DNA from: Archegozetes longisetosus
Lineage: Eukaryota; Arthropoda; Arachnida; Sarcoptiformes; Trhypochthoniidae
DNA: 64,000 bases
Assembly: GCA_018873245.2 (NCBI GenBank)
Contig: JAEMBT020000001.1
Coordinates: 20,176,141-20,240,140, forward strand
Direction of reading: 5' to 3'
Shown here: one piece after another, positions 41,604 through 51,120 of the stretch
Layout of the letters: every line of letters begins with the position of its first letter
How positions within the stretch are numbered: position 1 is the stretch's first letter
Notes under the pieces: model-generated
Told to the model about the DNA's origin: nothing
The model's input: only the letters and a program-made list of their open reading frames with translations
Database searches by the model: none
Position numbers and translations under genes: made by a program

Positions 41604-42459
41604 CAGTCACGCAAAAAGTATACGTCAAAATTGGCGCTTTAAAAACAATAAAAGCCAATAAGAGATGAATCAAATTAGGGAAGGATTCAATAAATAAGTC
41701 ATATTATTCTGATACGTATTGTAATGAGCAGAGTCGAGACTTTCCGGATCGTCCGGAATTTTTTAATTCACACAAATCGAATGTAAAAAGACTTAGTAAA
41801 CATCAATTAACTAATATTAAGAAAAATTTCAATTTCTAAGCTCCGGAGAAAAATCCGGAATCTTCGATATCTCTGCAGAATTCCGGAATTTTCAATTTTA
41901 ATCTGGAAAAATACTTTTAATGACTATATGTATTTAAGTCTTAGGGTTAAAATATTTATTATCAGATATGGTTAGTCCGAACACATATTTTAAGAAATAA
42001 GTAGGCTTAAGTTTACAAACAGATTCATAAATGATTTAGTATTAGTTTATTCAGTACTTTTTATCATTTGAGTGTCTCTTCATTCATTTCTATTCTATTC
42101 TCTAAAAGTGAATGTATATTTTCTATTATTTAAATAAACTTGCCGGAATTTTCCGGAATTTACAGGAATTTATTAGCATTTAGTCCGGAATTTGTCAATT
42201 TTTTAGTCCGGAAAGTCTCGACTCTGGTAATGAGTCATAAAGTGCAAAACTTACCTTTAAATCTCTTTAATAGACGTATTTTTACAGGTGTTCTTTGTGA
42301 ACTTTAAATGCACATAAAAGTTGATTATTTAGTTCGACTGTAAGTCAGACTTAAGTTTATAAAAGTTTTGAAAATGCTAATTACTTAAATGATTAAAGTG
42401 ATCTCTTAGTATGTTAGGCGCGAAAAAGATCTATTTAACGTATACTTTTTGCCTGACTG
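41604..42459. mobile_element. Tc1/mariner-type MITE, split by a nested hAT MITE
   Basis: The inverted ends are left CAGTCACGCAAAAAGTATAC and right (reverse complement) CAGTCAGGCAAAAAGTATAC: 19 of 20 bases match, with similarity continuing inward. The right end is flanked by TA (42460-42461), the left by TG (41602-41603), consistent with a TA duplication that has since mutated. Removing the nested hAT-type insertion and its duplication leaves about 350 bp with no coding capacity, so this was a MITE before it was interrupted. Confidence 0.75.
41729..42226. mobile_element. hAT-type MITE (498 bp) with perfect 8-bp TSD
   Basis: Terminal inverted repeats CAGAGTCGAGACTTTCCGGA match at both ends and begin with a YARNG-type CAGAG. 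Identical duplications GTAATGAG flank it at 41721-41728 and 42227-42234. The interior has repeated TCCGGAATT motifs near both ends, probably subterminal binding repeats, and no open frame. It lies inside the Tc1/mariner-type MITE, so it is the younger insertion. Confidence 0.9.
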
Positions 42460-42473
42460 TACAAGTACTCATA

Positions 42474-42511
42474 CTGCAAGTTTTTGGCAAGTAAAACTCA
42501 AAAACTTGCAG
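42474..42511. repeat. 12-bp perfect hairpin
   Basis: CTGCAAGTTTTT at 42474-42485 pairs perfectly with AAAAACTTGCAG at 42500-42511 across a 14-base loop. It lies 14 bp outside the Tc1/mariner-type MITE. There is no U-rich or other context to suggest a defined RNA function. Confidence 0.6.
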
Positions 42512-45070
42512 CACTCGCACAGAATGTCGTAAAAACTGAAATCATTATTTAGCAAGTTAACTTTGAATTAAATGAATTGTTAAACAAATTCGTTTGTAGC
42601 ACAACGAATTACAGATTGATCACTTCATAAATAACCAATTTAAAGTCACTTTTTGGGTATTCGCCAAAATATCTCAATGCTTATCACCAAATTCTATGAT
42701 TATTTGCAATCAAACAAACCATTTGTCAACATTTGTTTGCAAACAAACAAATGTTAGTGACTTCACATTTATAAATAATACAGTAATGCTTCAATACTGC
42801 GAATGGATTAAGATCGACAATTCACATTAACTACAATCAGATTTCACTATAAGCAGATAATTATTAGTAGAATAGTATATTTTGAGAATAAGTCCGTTCA
42901 CTATATCGAGGATTCATCGTAATTAGATTCACTATACTTAGGTACTACTGTACATTTTCTGCAATTTGTATTAAATTAGGCTTCATAAGACTATTTTCAC
43001 TGTTATTGTAGACGAATTCAAAGTTTGATCAAAAACCGTACTTTTAATCTTAGTGACATTGATTGGTATAAGCAGTACTTGAGGAATAAGTGAGGCAGGA
43101 TTCAGTCTAATTCAAGGGTTTGAACAATTTTATCCTAACTATTTTACAGATTTAGTTGTGAGCATCAAAAATTTGTAAACAATCTTAATCAATCTCGACG
43201 TGGAATGATTCGAAAATATTGCCGTTTGCAACATCTATTCTTGCCTTTATGGATAAATGATAACTATAAAAGTTGCCAAACTACCTCATTCTCAATTTGT
43301 GTTTCAAGTATGACTAAAGGCAATTATTTGCTAAACTTAATGTTTTAAGGGAATCAAAACTAGGTTATGATAACACGTGTTACGTAAACGATTCAAGTAT
43401 AATCAAAGCCCCACTAGCTAAAGAATAAGTAGTTCAGCTTCTAAGCAACAACTTAGTGGTTTACTAATCATGTGTTGTCTCTGCGGTCCCCAGACTCAAT
43501 ATGAACAAATTTTCAGCATTGATTTTATTTTTCATTCAACCTGGAATTTTCTACATTGAAAGGCTCCACTTTGACCATAAAAGCTAAAGCTCATAACTAT
43601 AAGGCAGCCGTTCAAGAATTCGGCAAATGGTAGTGATCCAAGTATTATCAAGTCTTGTTGGCAGAAGAGCTGCCGAAAAGACTTTGTTTTGCTCGAGTGG
43701 ATGTTAATCATATTAAACAATCTGTGACTCAAAAAGTTTTCCAATACTGTTTCGTAGTTAGTTCTTCAAATATGAGTCGTTTCGCGTTCAAAGCTATTGC
43801 TATTCTGTCAGTATTTTTAAGTTTCCTCAAATCCAAGGAACTCTCCTTCAATATTAAGTATCGATTAAAAATGACTAACGTAAAAGTTCAAACACATCGA
43901 ACAAAATCTTATTACTTAACTATCAGCTTTCCGAGTTAAAAACACATGTAATCACTAAAATGGTGTTCAAACAAACTATTTAATTTGAATACCTATTTAT
44001 TAGATAAATCTTGTGATAAGGTTAGAACTATCTTTTTTGAAACAAACTTAAGAAAAACGTTCAAGAAAATATTACTAAAAGATTTAAACTCTGTCTAAAC
44101 AATTGTCAGCACTTACAACATATCTGTTGATTAGTTTGAAATATATTTGGCCACTTCTTAACACTACATTTTGAGATAACAGTTGATTAGTAAAAGTTGA
44201 TTTTGAAATACTAAAACTTGAGTCAATGAGTAAACAATTTGACTTGTGATTAGAATTACGAAAGCGTTACCTAACTGCATTAACTGGCAAAACTTTAAAA
44301 GACAGATAATATTTCAATTAATAAAAATCTTTTGTTAACGCATAAACTTGTTATTTGATATAAGAAACTCATTTAAAGTGAGACATTCGTAAAAAAGCCA
44401 AGTTGCATTGTATATGCTATTGATTGAATTAGAACCTGAGAGCTTAAAATATATACCATGTCGTATAACTCATCAGTTTTTATTTTAGTAAACCTTAAAA
44501 CTTTAAAGGTGCCTGAAATTTTAAACTTTACTAATTGATTTAATTTCACAGGTTCTGCAGGAAAGGCCACATTTAGACTCTCAAATTACAGTTAAGGTAA
44601 CAGAACATATAGAATAAACGCTCGATTCATAGGAACTTTTCTTAGTTGATATAAGCGCTTACTGTCTTCTGTACGCTTTTCAGATATTTAGATAACGAAA
44701 GGGCTTATAAAATAAAATATTTGAAATTTTATTGAAATATTGAGTAATCGTACCAGTCATAGGTTCGTTTGTTATTAAAATTCTTATCAAAAGTTTAATC
44801 GGCAAAACATTAGAGTTTATAAATGAGATATCTTCAGATAAGAGCCTCTAATCTCGTAAATGTAATGAGTGATGGATAAGATTTAAGCTCTTTTTATGTA
44901 TAAGATTTTCAAAGCATGCAGAAAATAGAAAATGCTTCATATCCTGTTAATCTTCATGTGACATTATTGATATGAATCTTTATTGTTAAATGTTCTGCTG
45001 TAATTTTGAAAAACACCTGTTATAATATCCTTTTTCTATTTTGAGGTAATACAGTCGTCATCGCTCGGCC
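42512..45070. other. Intergenic region, no gene seen
   Basis: About 2.5 kb of AT-rich sequence. Open frames of 65-95 codons (for example 43655-43939 plus) have no recognisable domain, no splice partner and no repeat structure. I see nothing I can name. Confidence 0.5.
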
Positions 45071-45508
45071 CATATCCGTAGCCAGTGGGGCTATATGACT
45101 ATAACTCTCAAGTGATCTTTTCAAAATTGAAGTATAGGTCTGTACTGTAAAAAACTACATAAAAATCTGTATTTATTCGATGCATCAAATGATTACAAAC
45201 ATTAATAAAAGGTTTGATAACAAATTAATAGATATTTTAAAGTGAGTATGCATTTACCTCAACAAACCAGTAGCGCAATTCTGGTACGAACCCTAAACTC
45301 AATCCTTGCTTAATTATAAGATTGATCATTACTTGTCCTTAAATTAAGTCTCGATCTTCAATTAACGAGCGCCTTGAGAATCGGTCATTACTTAAAATTG
45401 TACTAAACTTGATCTTAAACTTAAAGATCGCTTCGAGAATAGCCCCTCAGAGCATTTCACTTCTGACTTTTAACTTTCTCCAGGTCAAAACTGCTGGCTA
45501 CGGCACTG
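45071..45508. mobile_element. Degenerate hAT-like MITE
   Basis: The left end reads CATATCCGTAGCCAG; the right end (reverse complement) reads CAGTGCCGTAGCCAG, 12 of 15 matching, and the right end fits YARNG. The flanking octamers GCTCGGCC (45063-45070) and ACTCGGCT (45509-45516) agree at 6 of 8 positions, as expected for an old target duplication. No coding capacity. A similar single end (CAGTGTCGTAGCCAG in reverse complement) occurs near 63200, suggesting a family. Confidence 0.55.
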
Positions 45509-46014
45509 ACTCGGCTCAAACTTTTCACTAAATGGATTCTAAACTAATATATGACTTGAGACGACAATTTTTTGAATTTCAAATTGAAAATGTTGAGTAA
45601 CATTTTTAGCAGATAAGGGCTATTTTTCTACGTGACTCAAGTCCTAAAAAATGTCGACATAACGTTTCGATTAAACAATCAGCTGAAAAGATAACCACTT
45701 CATTCCTGGTTTTTGATTGAAAATTAATCTAAAAAAATTGATTTTGAAGCTCTTGGATTTTAAATGCTTAGTACAAAACCAGACTGAGAAATCATATTTA
45801 TAAATTCTTATGTATAACTAATTTAAACTATAATTTAAATCCAAAGTTTTATATGAAACTCACGGGACTTATCCACAAATTATATCTAAGAATTTGTGGC
45901 ACCGCTATTATCGCAATCCGGGATTCAATCAACGGATGGATGGCATCCAAGACAACAAAGAGATATAAATTGAAACTATTGAGTATTTCGCTCATTATCA
46001 TTCAGATAAGTGAC

Positions 46015-46020
46015 TATATA
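46015..46020 (+). promoter_or_regulatory. Candidate TATA box, GH24 lysozyme copy 1
   Basis: TATATA lies 78 bp before the ATG at 46093. The second lysozyme gene has TATATAAATA at nearly the same distance, which supports this otherwise weak site in an AT-rich background. Confidence 0.4.
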
Positions 46021-46092
46021 TTGAAAAATCTGTTTGTTTTCTGTAAATAAGTCTTTCACAAAAGTAGCAGGATAGTTGTCAGAACAAAAATT

Positions 46093-46779
46093 ATGGACAC
46101 TAAGTTTATTATTTTTTTGGCTTTGATTGCTACAATCAATTGTAGGAAAATAAATGACGCAGGACTTCAGATCATTAAGCAATATGATACATTTCAAGCT
46201 AACTTTTATAATGATCTTTACGTAATTTGATTTATTTAAAATAGTCTATTTTTCATGTCCTAAAAGCCTTTTTATTCAAAGGGGGTGAAAACTATTGGTT
46301 ATGGTCATCGATGTCTCAAACCATGTGATAAAGTTAAACAACCAATTGATCATGATTCAGGTATATTATAGACATTATGTTAACCTTCAATATTAGTTTT
46401 ACTGTTTCAAGTATTATGAAAATAGTTTCCATATTTAAAACTACGAAACGTATGACATCTGAAATGTTCCATTTATTAAACAGCTGAAAAATTACTCAGA
46501 AGTGACTTAGAACCTTACGAAGAATGTGTAGAACATTACGTGCCGGCACTCAATGACGACCAGTACTCAGCATTGGTCTCGTTCGCCTGGACAATGGGTT
46601 GTGGTTCTCTAAGGACATCAATTTTGTTGCATTACATTAAGGCTCAAAACTTTATTGATGCATCGAATGAGTTCACTAAGTTCGTTGTAGTGAAAGGAGA
46701 AATTGACGAGAGTCTTGTCGCTAGAAGAATATTAGAGAAGCAATTATTCTGTAGAAGTGGTGGATGTTCATCATCGTAG
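46093..46779 (+). CDS. GH24 phage-type lysozyme-like protein, catalytic Glu replaced (copy 1)
   Basis: Three exons, 46093-46221, 46282-46360 and 46484-46779 (introns 60 and 123 bp; phases 0 and 1), give a 167-residue secreted protein with signal peptide ending near INC17. The mature part aligns along its length with the neighbouring lysozyme: KINDAGLQIIKQYDTFQ, FYND, then VKTIGYGH after the first intron. In GH24 enzymes the catalytic residues are Glu, then Asp nine positions on, then Thr six further. Here they are Asp32, Asp41 and Thr47, so the acid Glu is replaced. The C-terminal Arg-rich motif (GLTRRRNAE in copy 2) is also changed (DESLVARRILE). Six cysteines are conserved with copy 2. Either catalysis is weakened or lost while the fold is kept, or the gene is decaying; the frame is intact. 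Confidence 0.88.
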
Positions 46780-47510
46780 TTATAATTATGTTTACTTTTT
46801 CTTTCTATTTAATTCAATTCAGTTGTTGTTTGTTCAAGTTAGAGTTTTTTTATAAATTATTATTAAAGTTTAAATTGAAAGTTGCACCTAAATGTTTTGA
46901 TTTCGTTAAATAAATCTGAAATTTAAATATTTAAAATTGTGAGTTATTGGTAAAAGAAATACAAAAACTGATTGAGTGATAGATTCTTAACAGAAAGTCT
47001 AATTGTTTTTGACTCATTGCTTGCGAATAATTGAAAGTAGCAGATGAAAATGATTGATTTGTTACTGATAATTAAAGCATTGCGTTTGAGTTTTTTTACT
47101 TTTCTTGACTATTTTGACTTTAGAGGCAAAAAAGTCGAGAATGACTAGACACGACTTTTGAAAATTATTTTGGCTATTTTTACTTTTATTGACTATATTT
47201 GACCCTTAAGTTTAGTAAATGAGCGTATCCATAGGAATATTCTAATTAAGAATTTTTTTCAACTTTTATTACTGTCATTTCACTTTTTTCAGCTCTTTTC
47301 GTCTACTATTATAGTCTACTTTTTCCAACTTTTTCAGTCGACTTTTGGCAATGCTCTACTGATAGTACAAGTTTAACTGTAAAAATGTCATCTGTTAACC
47401 AATGTTTTCTAGGAAATATGTATTAAAGCAAATAAATTTAGTTGTAAACACAACTATAAATCATTCGTATTTTCTAAAACAGTTACATAAACTATACAAA
47501 GTGTCACAGG
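46780..47510. other. Spacer between the two lysozyme genes
   Basis: About 730 bp of AT-rich DNA, with a polyadenylation-like AATAAA near 46909 for copy 1 and the promoter of copy 2 at its end. No further copy or remnant of the family is seen. Confidence 0.5.
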
Positions 47511-47520
47511 TATATAAATA
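47511..47520 (+). promoter_or_regulatory. TATA box, GH24 lysozyme copy 2
   Basis: TATATAAATA lies 61-70 bp before the ATG at 47581, a spacing that leaves a short 5' UTR of about 40 bases. It fits a classical TATA-driven promoter for a secreted effector gene. Confidence 0.6.
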
Positions 47521-47580
47521 CGATTGAAAAGCTTGAAATATAATTACAATTAAAAAGCGTTTTTTGAGTGCATAAGTAAG

Positions 47581-48153
47581 ATGAAAATAATTCTAATAAT
47601 AATTTTAGTGATCGCAACAATCAATTGCGAACGCATAAATGAGTCTGGACTCAAACTGATTGAAGAGTTCGAAGGATTTAGCCCTAATTTCTACAATGAT
47701 CCAGCTGTATGTTTTAAAGTCAATCTTTTATTTATTTAATTGAAAATAGGTTTTAAGTTGAACAATTTCTATTCATTCTTAAAGGGGATCAAGACGATAG
47801 GCTATGGACATGCGTGTCACGTGAACGATTGCAGCAAAATCAAAGCTCCCATAAGCCGAGCACAAGGAGAAGAGCTTCTTCGCCAAGACCTGAATAAATT
47901 TGAGAAATGCGTCAGCGATAACACGAATGGTCTCAATTCTGATCAATTCTCGGCTTTGGTTTCCTTCTCATATAATTTAGGCTGTGGTGCACTAAAGAAA
48001 TCAACTTTATTAAAGCATGTAAAGGCGGGCAATTTTAAAGCAGCTGCTAATGAATTCCCGAGATGGAATAAAGCCGGCGGTAAAGTTTTAGCAGGACTCA
48101 CAAGAAGGAGAAATGCTGAAAAAGCTCTGTTTTGCAAAAGTGGTGGCTGTTAA
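47581..48153 (+). CDS. GH24 phage-type lysozyme, intact catalytic triad (copy 2)
   Basis: Predicted muramidase cleaving the beta-1,4 bond between N-acetylmuramic acid and N-acetylglucosamine in bacterial peptidoglycan. Two exons, 47581-47706 and 47785-48153, separated by a 78-bp GTATGT...AAAG intron in phase 0, give 164 residues. The signal peptide is MKIILIIILVIATINC. The catalytic triad of phage-type lysozymes is complete: Glu31 (EEFEGF), Asp40 (FYNDPA) and Thr46 (IKTIGYGH), with the canonical E-x8-D-x5-T spacing. Further family motifs are LNSDQFSALVSFSYNLGCGA, NEFPRWNKAGGK and GLTRRRNAE. Six cysteines, shared with copy 1, suggest three disulfides, a feature of secreted eukaryotic proteins. 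GH24 is mainly a phage and bacterial family, so horizontal origin is likely. The introns and signal peptide argue against bacterial contamination. Confidence 0.94.
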
Positions 48154-50579
48154 GAGATCTGAATTGTTGAATGAAAAAATAATCAACAGTTTTGTCGTTA
48201 AAATGACCTGTACAGCTGTAACGAAATCATTAGCCTAAAAATTTTTCTTAATTAAGCTAATGAGCAAAATATTGATATTTTATAGCACTATTTTTGACGA
48301 CACTATATCTGCTGACTAATAAAACATTAATTTTTGTGAGATTCTTTGTTTTCTTAATAATGAGTAAGGCGTTTAGCAATTCCAGGAAGTTCGTGGTCGG
48401 TTACCGAGTTCTTGATCGAGTTCGAGCAAAGACTGTTCACAAACATTCAAACTATACTTGGTGTCGGAGCCGTAAGTATAGACCGTTCATCGCTCAAAGT
48501 TTGCGCAGATTCTGCACTTTCTCATGCAATAATCAAATGCTGGTCACGACAATTTAGAGACAAAAATGATACAACTGAAACTGAATATGACACTTGATCG
48601 AACCTACCTGCAATATCTACATATGATAAACATATCATAACTATAGGCAATCTATTAAAAAAAGGCAAAAGTTGACTTTGCCAAGCGATAGCTTTTCATG
48701 TTGGTACTGATCACAAGGCAGTCTTTGCCACACCACCTATATTGACCTGACTCGAGTCCGCCAGATTACAGCCCGATAGCTCAAATGAAAATGATCTAAA
48801 AGATATGAAGTTGATTAACGTTGATGAATTTGGGATGAGGGTGGCCAATGTGATTCGAGATATCAATAAACGAGGTTCGGCCAAAAGAATTGACAAGCTT
48901 GTTGCTTGTTGCCAGATGGGAGACTGTTATCAATACCGGAAGGATACGATGTTATTGATTGAAGTTTCTATTACTTTGAAACTTGATCTGCTATTGAGTA
49001 AAGAATTCTAGCTAACATTTTGTTACAGCCAGTATAATATAAATATAATTGAGGAACCAATGAGAAAAACAACAAATTAAAGTCGCAATGATGTCACTTC
49101 TAATAGTCAATTAGATCGATAATTGATAACTATTAGTCAGGTCAAACGTTATAGTCTAAGAAACCCTATTTTTTACTTCAAAGCCTCAATAATCATAGTC
49201 ATGGTCGTACGTACTTTAAGCTATTGAATTTAAGCACTGCTGTGGTCAGCTACATCAATTTGGGAGGGGGGGCTAGAAATCTGAAATTTTTCAGTCAAGA
49301 TCAGACCAAATTGAATGAAGGTTTAAAGCAATACAATTTTTGTGTTACAATCATTTTAGGCAAATTCAATAACAAAATTATCTAAATTTAAAGTAATTTC
49401 TCTTTCGACTCAAATGATAGCTAGACTGTTCAATCTGTCAATAGACATACAAATTCTTAGATAAGTTTCGACTCTTTCTAATTTTGATAAACTTCCTTAA
49501 CACAAGGCATTAACACATCTTACTTTTAGTGATATCTTAACATATTATACTAGATCCAGCATTCAATTTGAATAATCAATAAAATTTTCATAAACATTAA
49601 AAATGCCTTCACACTCATTGAAAAACCTTTGAAAGGCTATAGCCCCACATCCCAGATGGCTGTGGCTATGAATTTCAATTTTTATTGACTAATAAAAATG
49701 ACGATAGTAAATCAATGCGATACTATATTTCCTTACGGTTATACAATTTTAAATCTTATTCATTTATGTAAATATATGAGATCGCGTTTAATAACAATTA
49801 AAGTTGAATCTTATAACTGTCAAAATAAAAGATTTTTGGCTTTAGCTCCAAATCATCTCTTCACTATTAAGGATAACATTGACTTGCAATATCATGAGGT
49901 CTAATCTTAAGTTATTGATTAACCTTAAGCTTTGTTTAGATATGAGCGCTATTTGAACAATGCAGAAGCAGCTTGACACCTGAAACACTTAACTTTAAAA
50001 TTAGTTGAATTTGGTATTTTATGATACACTAAAACAGGAGTGTTCAGTACCTCGAGCGTGAAAGACTTTTGGGTCGATTGCGAAACTTTTTGATCGATTA
50101 GTAGCCATGAAACATTGATTTTACTATAAAATATTATTAAATTGCGTTACCGTATTATTTGGCTTAATATTGCGTGCAATACTAAGTCATATTCAATAGT
50201 TTTCGTTTTACCGAAATCTCATGCAGCGATATCTCAATAATATTGCACCTGTTCTTAGAAATCAACATAATATTATATGTAACATTTCATAGAAGACAAT
50301 TGAAGGACAAGTATTTATTCATTGAGAGACTAAACATTACATTTAAATCAAATCGGCTCTAATTAAAAGATAATTAGTTCATTCATGTCTTCACTCATGT
50401 CTTCATTTGCCGACAAATCAACATTTTGAGATATTTCGAGGACTTTGTTGTCATTTAACACATTGATTGATATGAAGAGGATACTAACTAACGTTTTAAA
50501 GTCTCAATTTTAAAAAAAGACTTTTACTGTTTTTACGAAAAAAAGTTTGACATTTAACTCACTAATGCAATACTAACTA
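48154..50579. other. Intergenic region with an unrecognised coding-like remnant
   Basis: Mostly AT-rich noncoding sequence downstream of the lysozymes. The only part with coding-like composition is listed at 48375-49011. An imperfect palindrome (TAGCCCCAC ... TGGCTGTGGCTA) lies near 49640-49668. Confidence 0.4.
48375..49011 (+). pseudogene. Unrecognised coding-like remnant
   Basis: Base composition is less AT-rich than the flanks, and two stretches read like protein: about 48375-48597 (containing VTEFLIEFEQRLFTNIQTIL and KVCADSALSHAIIKCWSRQF) and about 48790-49011 (containing MKLINVDEFGMRVANVIRDI and CCQMGDCYQYRKDTMLLIE). They are separated by stop-containing sequence with no clear splice signals. 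I do not recognise the family. It may be a decayed gene or transposon relic; no function is proposed. Confidence 0.3.
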
Positions 50580-51120
50580 AGGAAGGGTGCGATCTGAGGA
50601 AGTCAGGTCAAGATGTTTTTGATTCGGCATTAATCTATGCGACAGTTAGATTGACTAAAACTCAAAAATTCGTGCTTATGAGCTCTTGTTTGTCCGCAAT
50701 CGGTAATGTAAAATAAAATCTTTAGCATTGCTTTGTATGGCAGTAATGCTCACTCTACTACTCATATGCATTGAACGCTTTGACAAACATTAAACTGAAC
50801 AGTGAAGCCAACTTTATATAGCACAAGGTATACATTGCTGCCATACAAAGCATGAATTGTATTTTATATTACCGATTGCGGACAAACAAGAGCTCATAAG
50901 CACGAATTTTTGAGTTTTGGTCAATCTAATTGCCGCATAGATTAGTGCCAAATCAAAAATATCTTGATTTGACTTCCTCAGATCGCATCCTCCCTAGTAA
51001 GTCATTGACAATGCATTGAAAAATTGTCCCAAAATTAGATGCAATACTATCTCAATAGCATTGCACCCCTTAATCAGGAATTTGGATGCTATTTCATGCA
51101 ATATTAAACCAGATAATACG
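50151..51120. mobile_element. Outer inverted-repeat element hosting a foldback insertion (tentative)
   Basis: CGTATTATTTGGCTTAATAT at 50151 matches the reverse complement of the sequence ending at 51120 (CGTATTATCTGGTTTAATAT), 18 of 20, with similarity continuing inward. A related direct motif (ATCTCAATA..ATTGCACC) also occurs near both ends (about 50230 and 51047). The foldback element at 50580-50994 sits inside. No coding capacity and no certain target duplication; the exact limits are unclear. Confidence 0.45.
50580..50994. mobile_element. Foldback element with arms of about 165 bp
   Basis: The left arm (about 50580-50750) and right arm (about 50828-50994) are inverted copies with high identity, for example GAGCTCTTGTTTGTCCGCAA in both. 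They enclose a loop of under 100 bp. The ends read AGGAAGGGTGCGATC and GGGAGGATGCGATC (reverse complement). TA dinucleotides flank both ends (50578-50579 and 50995-50996), which suggests a Tc1/mariner- or piggyBac-like class with TA-containing target. No coding capacity; the transcript could form a long hairpin. Confidence 0.75.

Noticed and set aside
45853..46050. 65-codon plus-strand frame just before lysozyme copy 1
   Set aside because: No homology to the lysozymes or any family I recognise; it overlaps the probable promoter of copy 1.
46093..48153. Bacterial or phage contamination as the source of the lysozyme genes
   Set aside because: Both genes have GT-AG introns in matching phase, signal peptides and the same AT-rich surroundings as the animal genes on either side.
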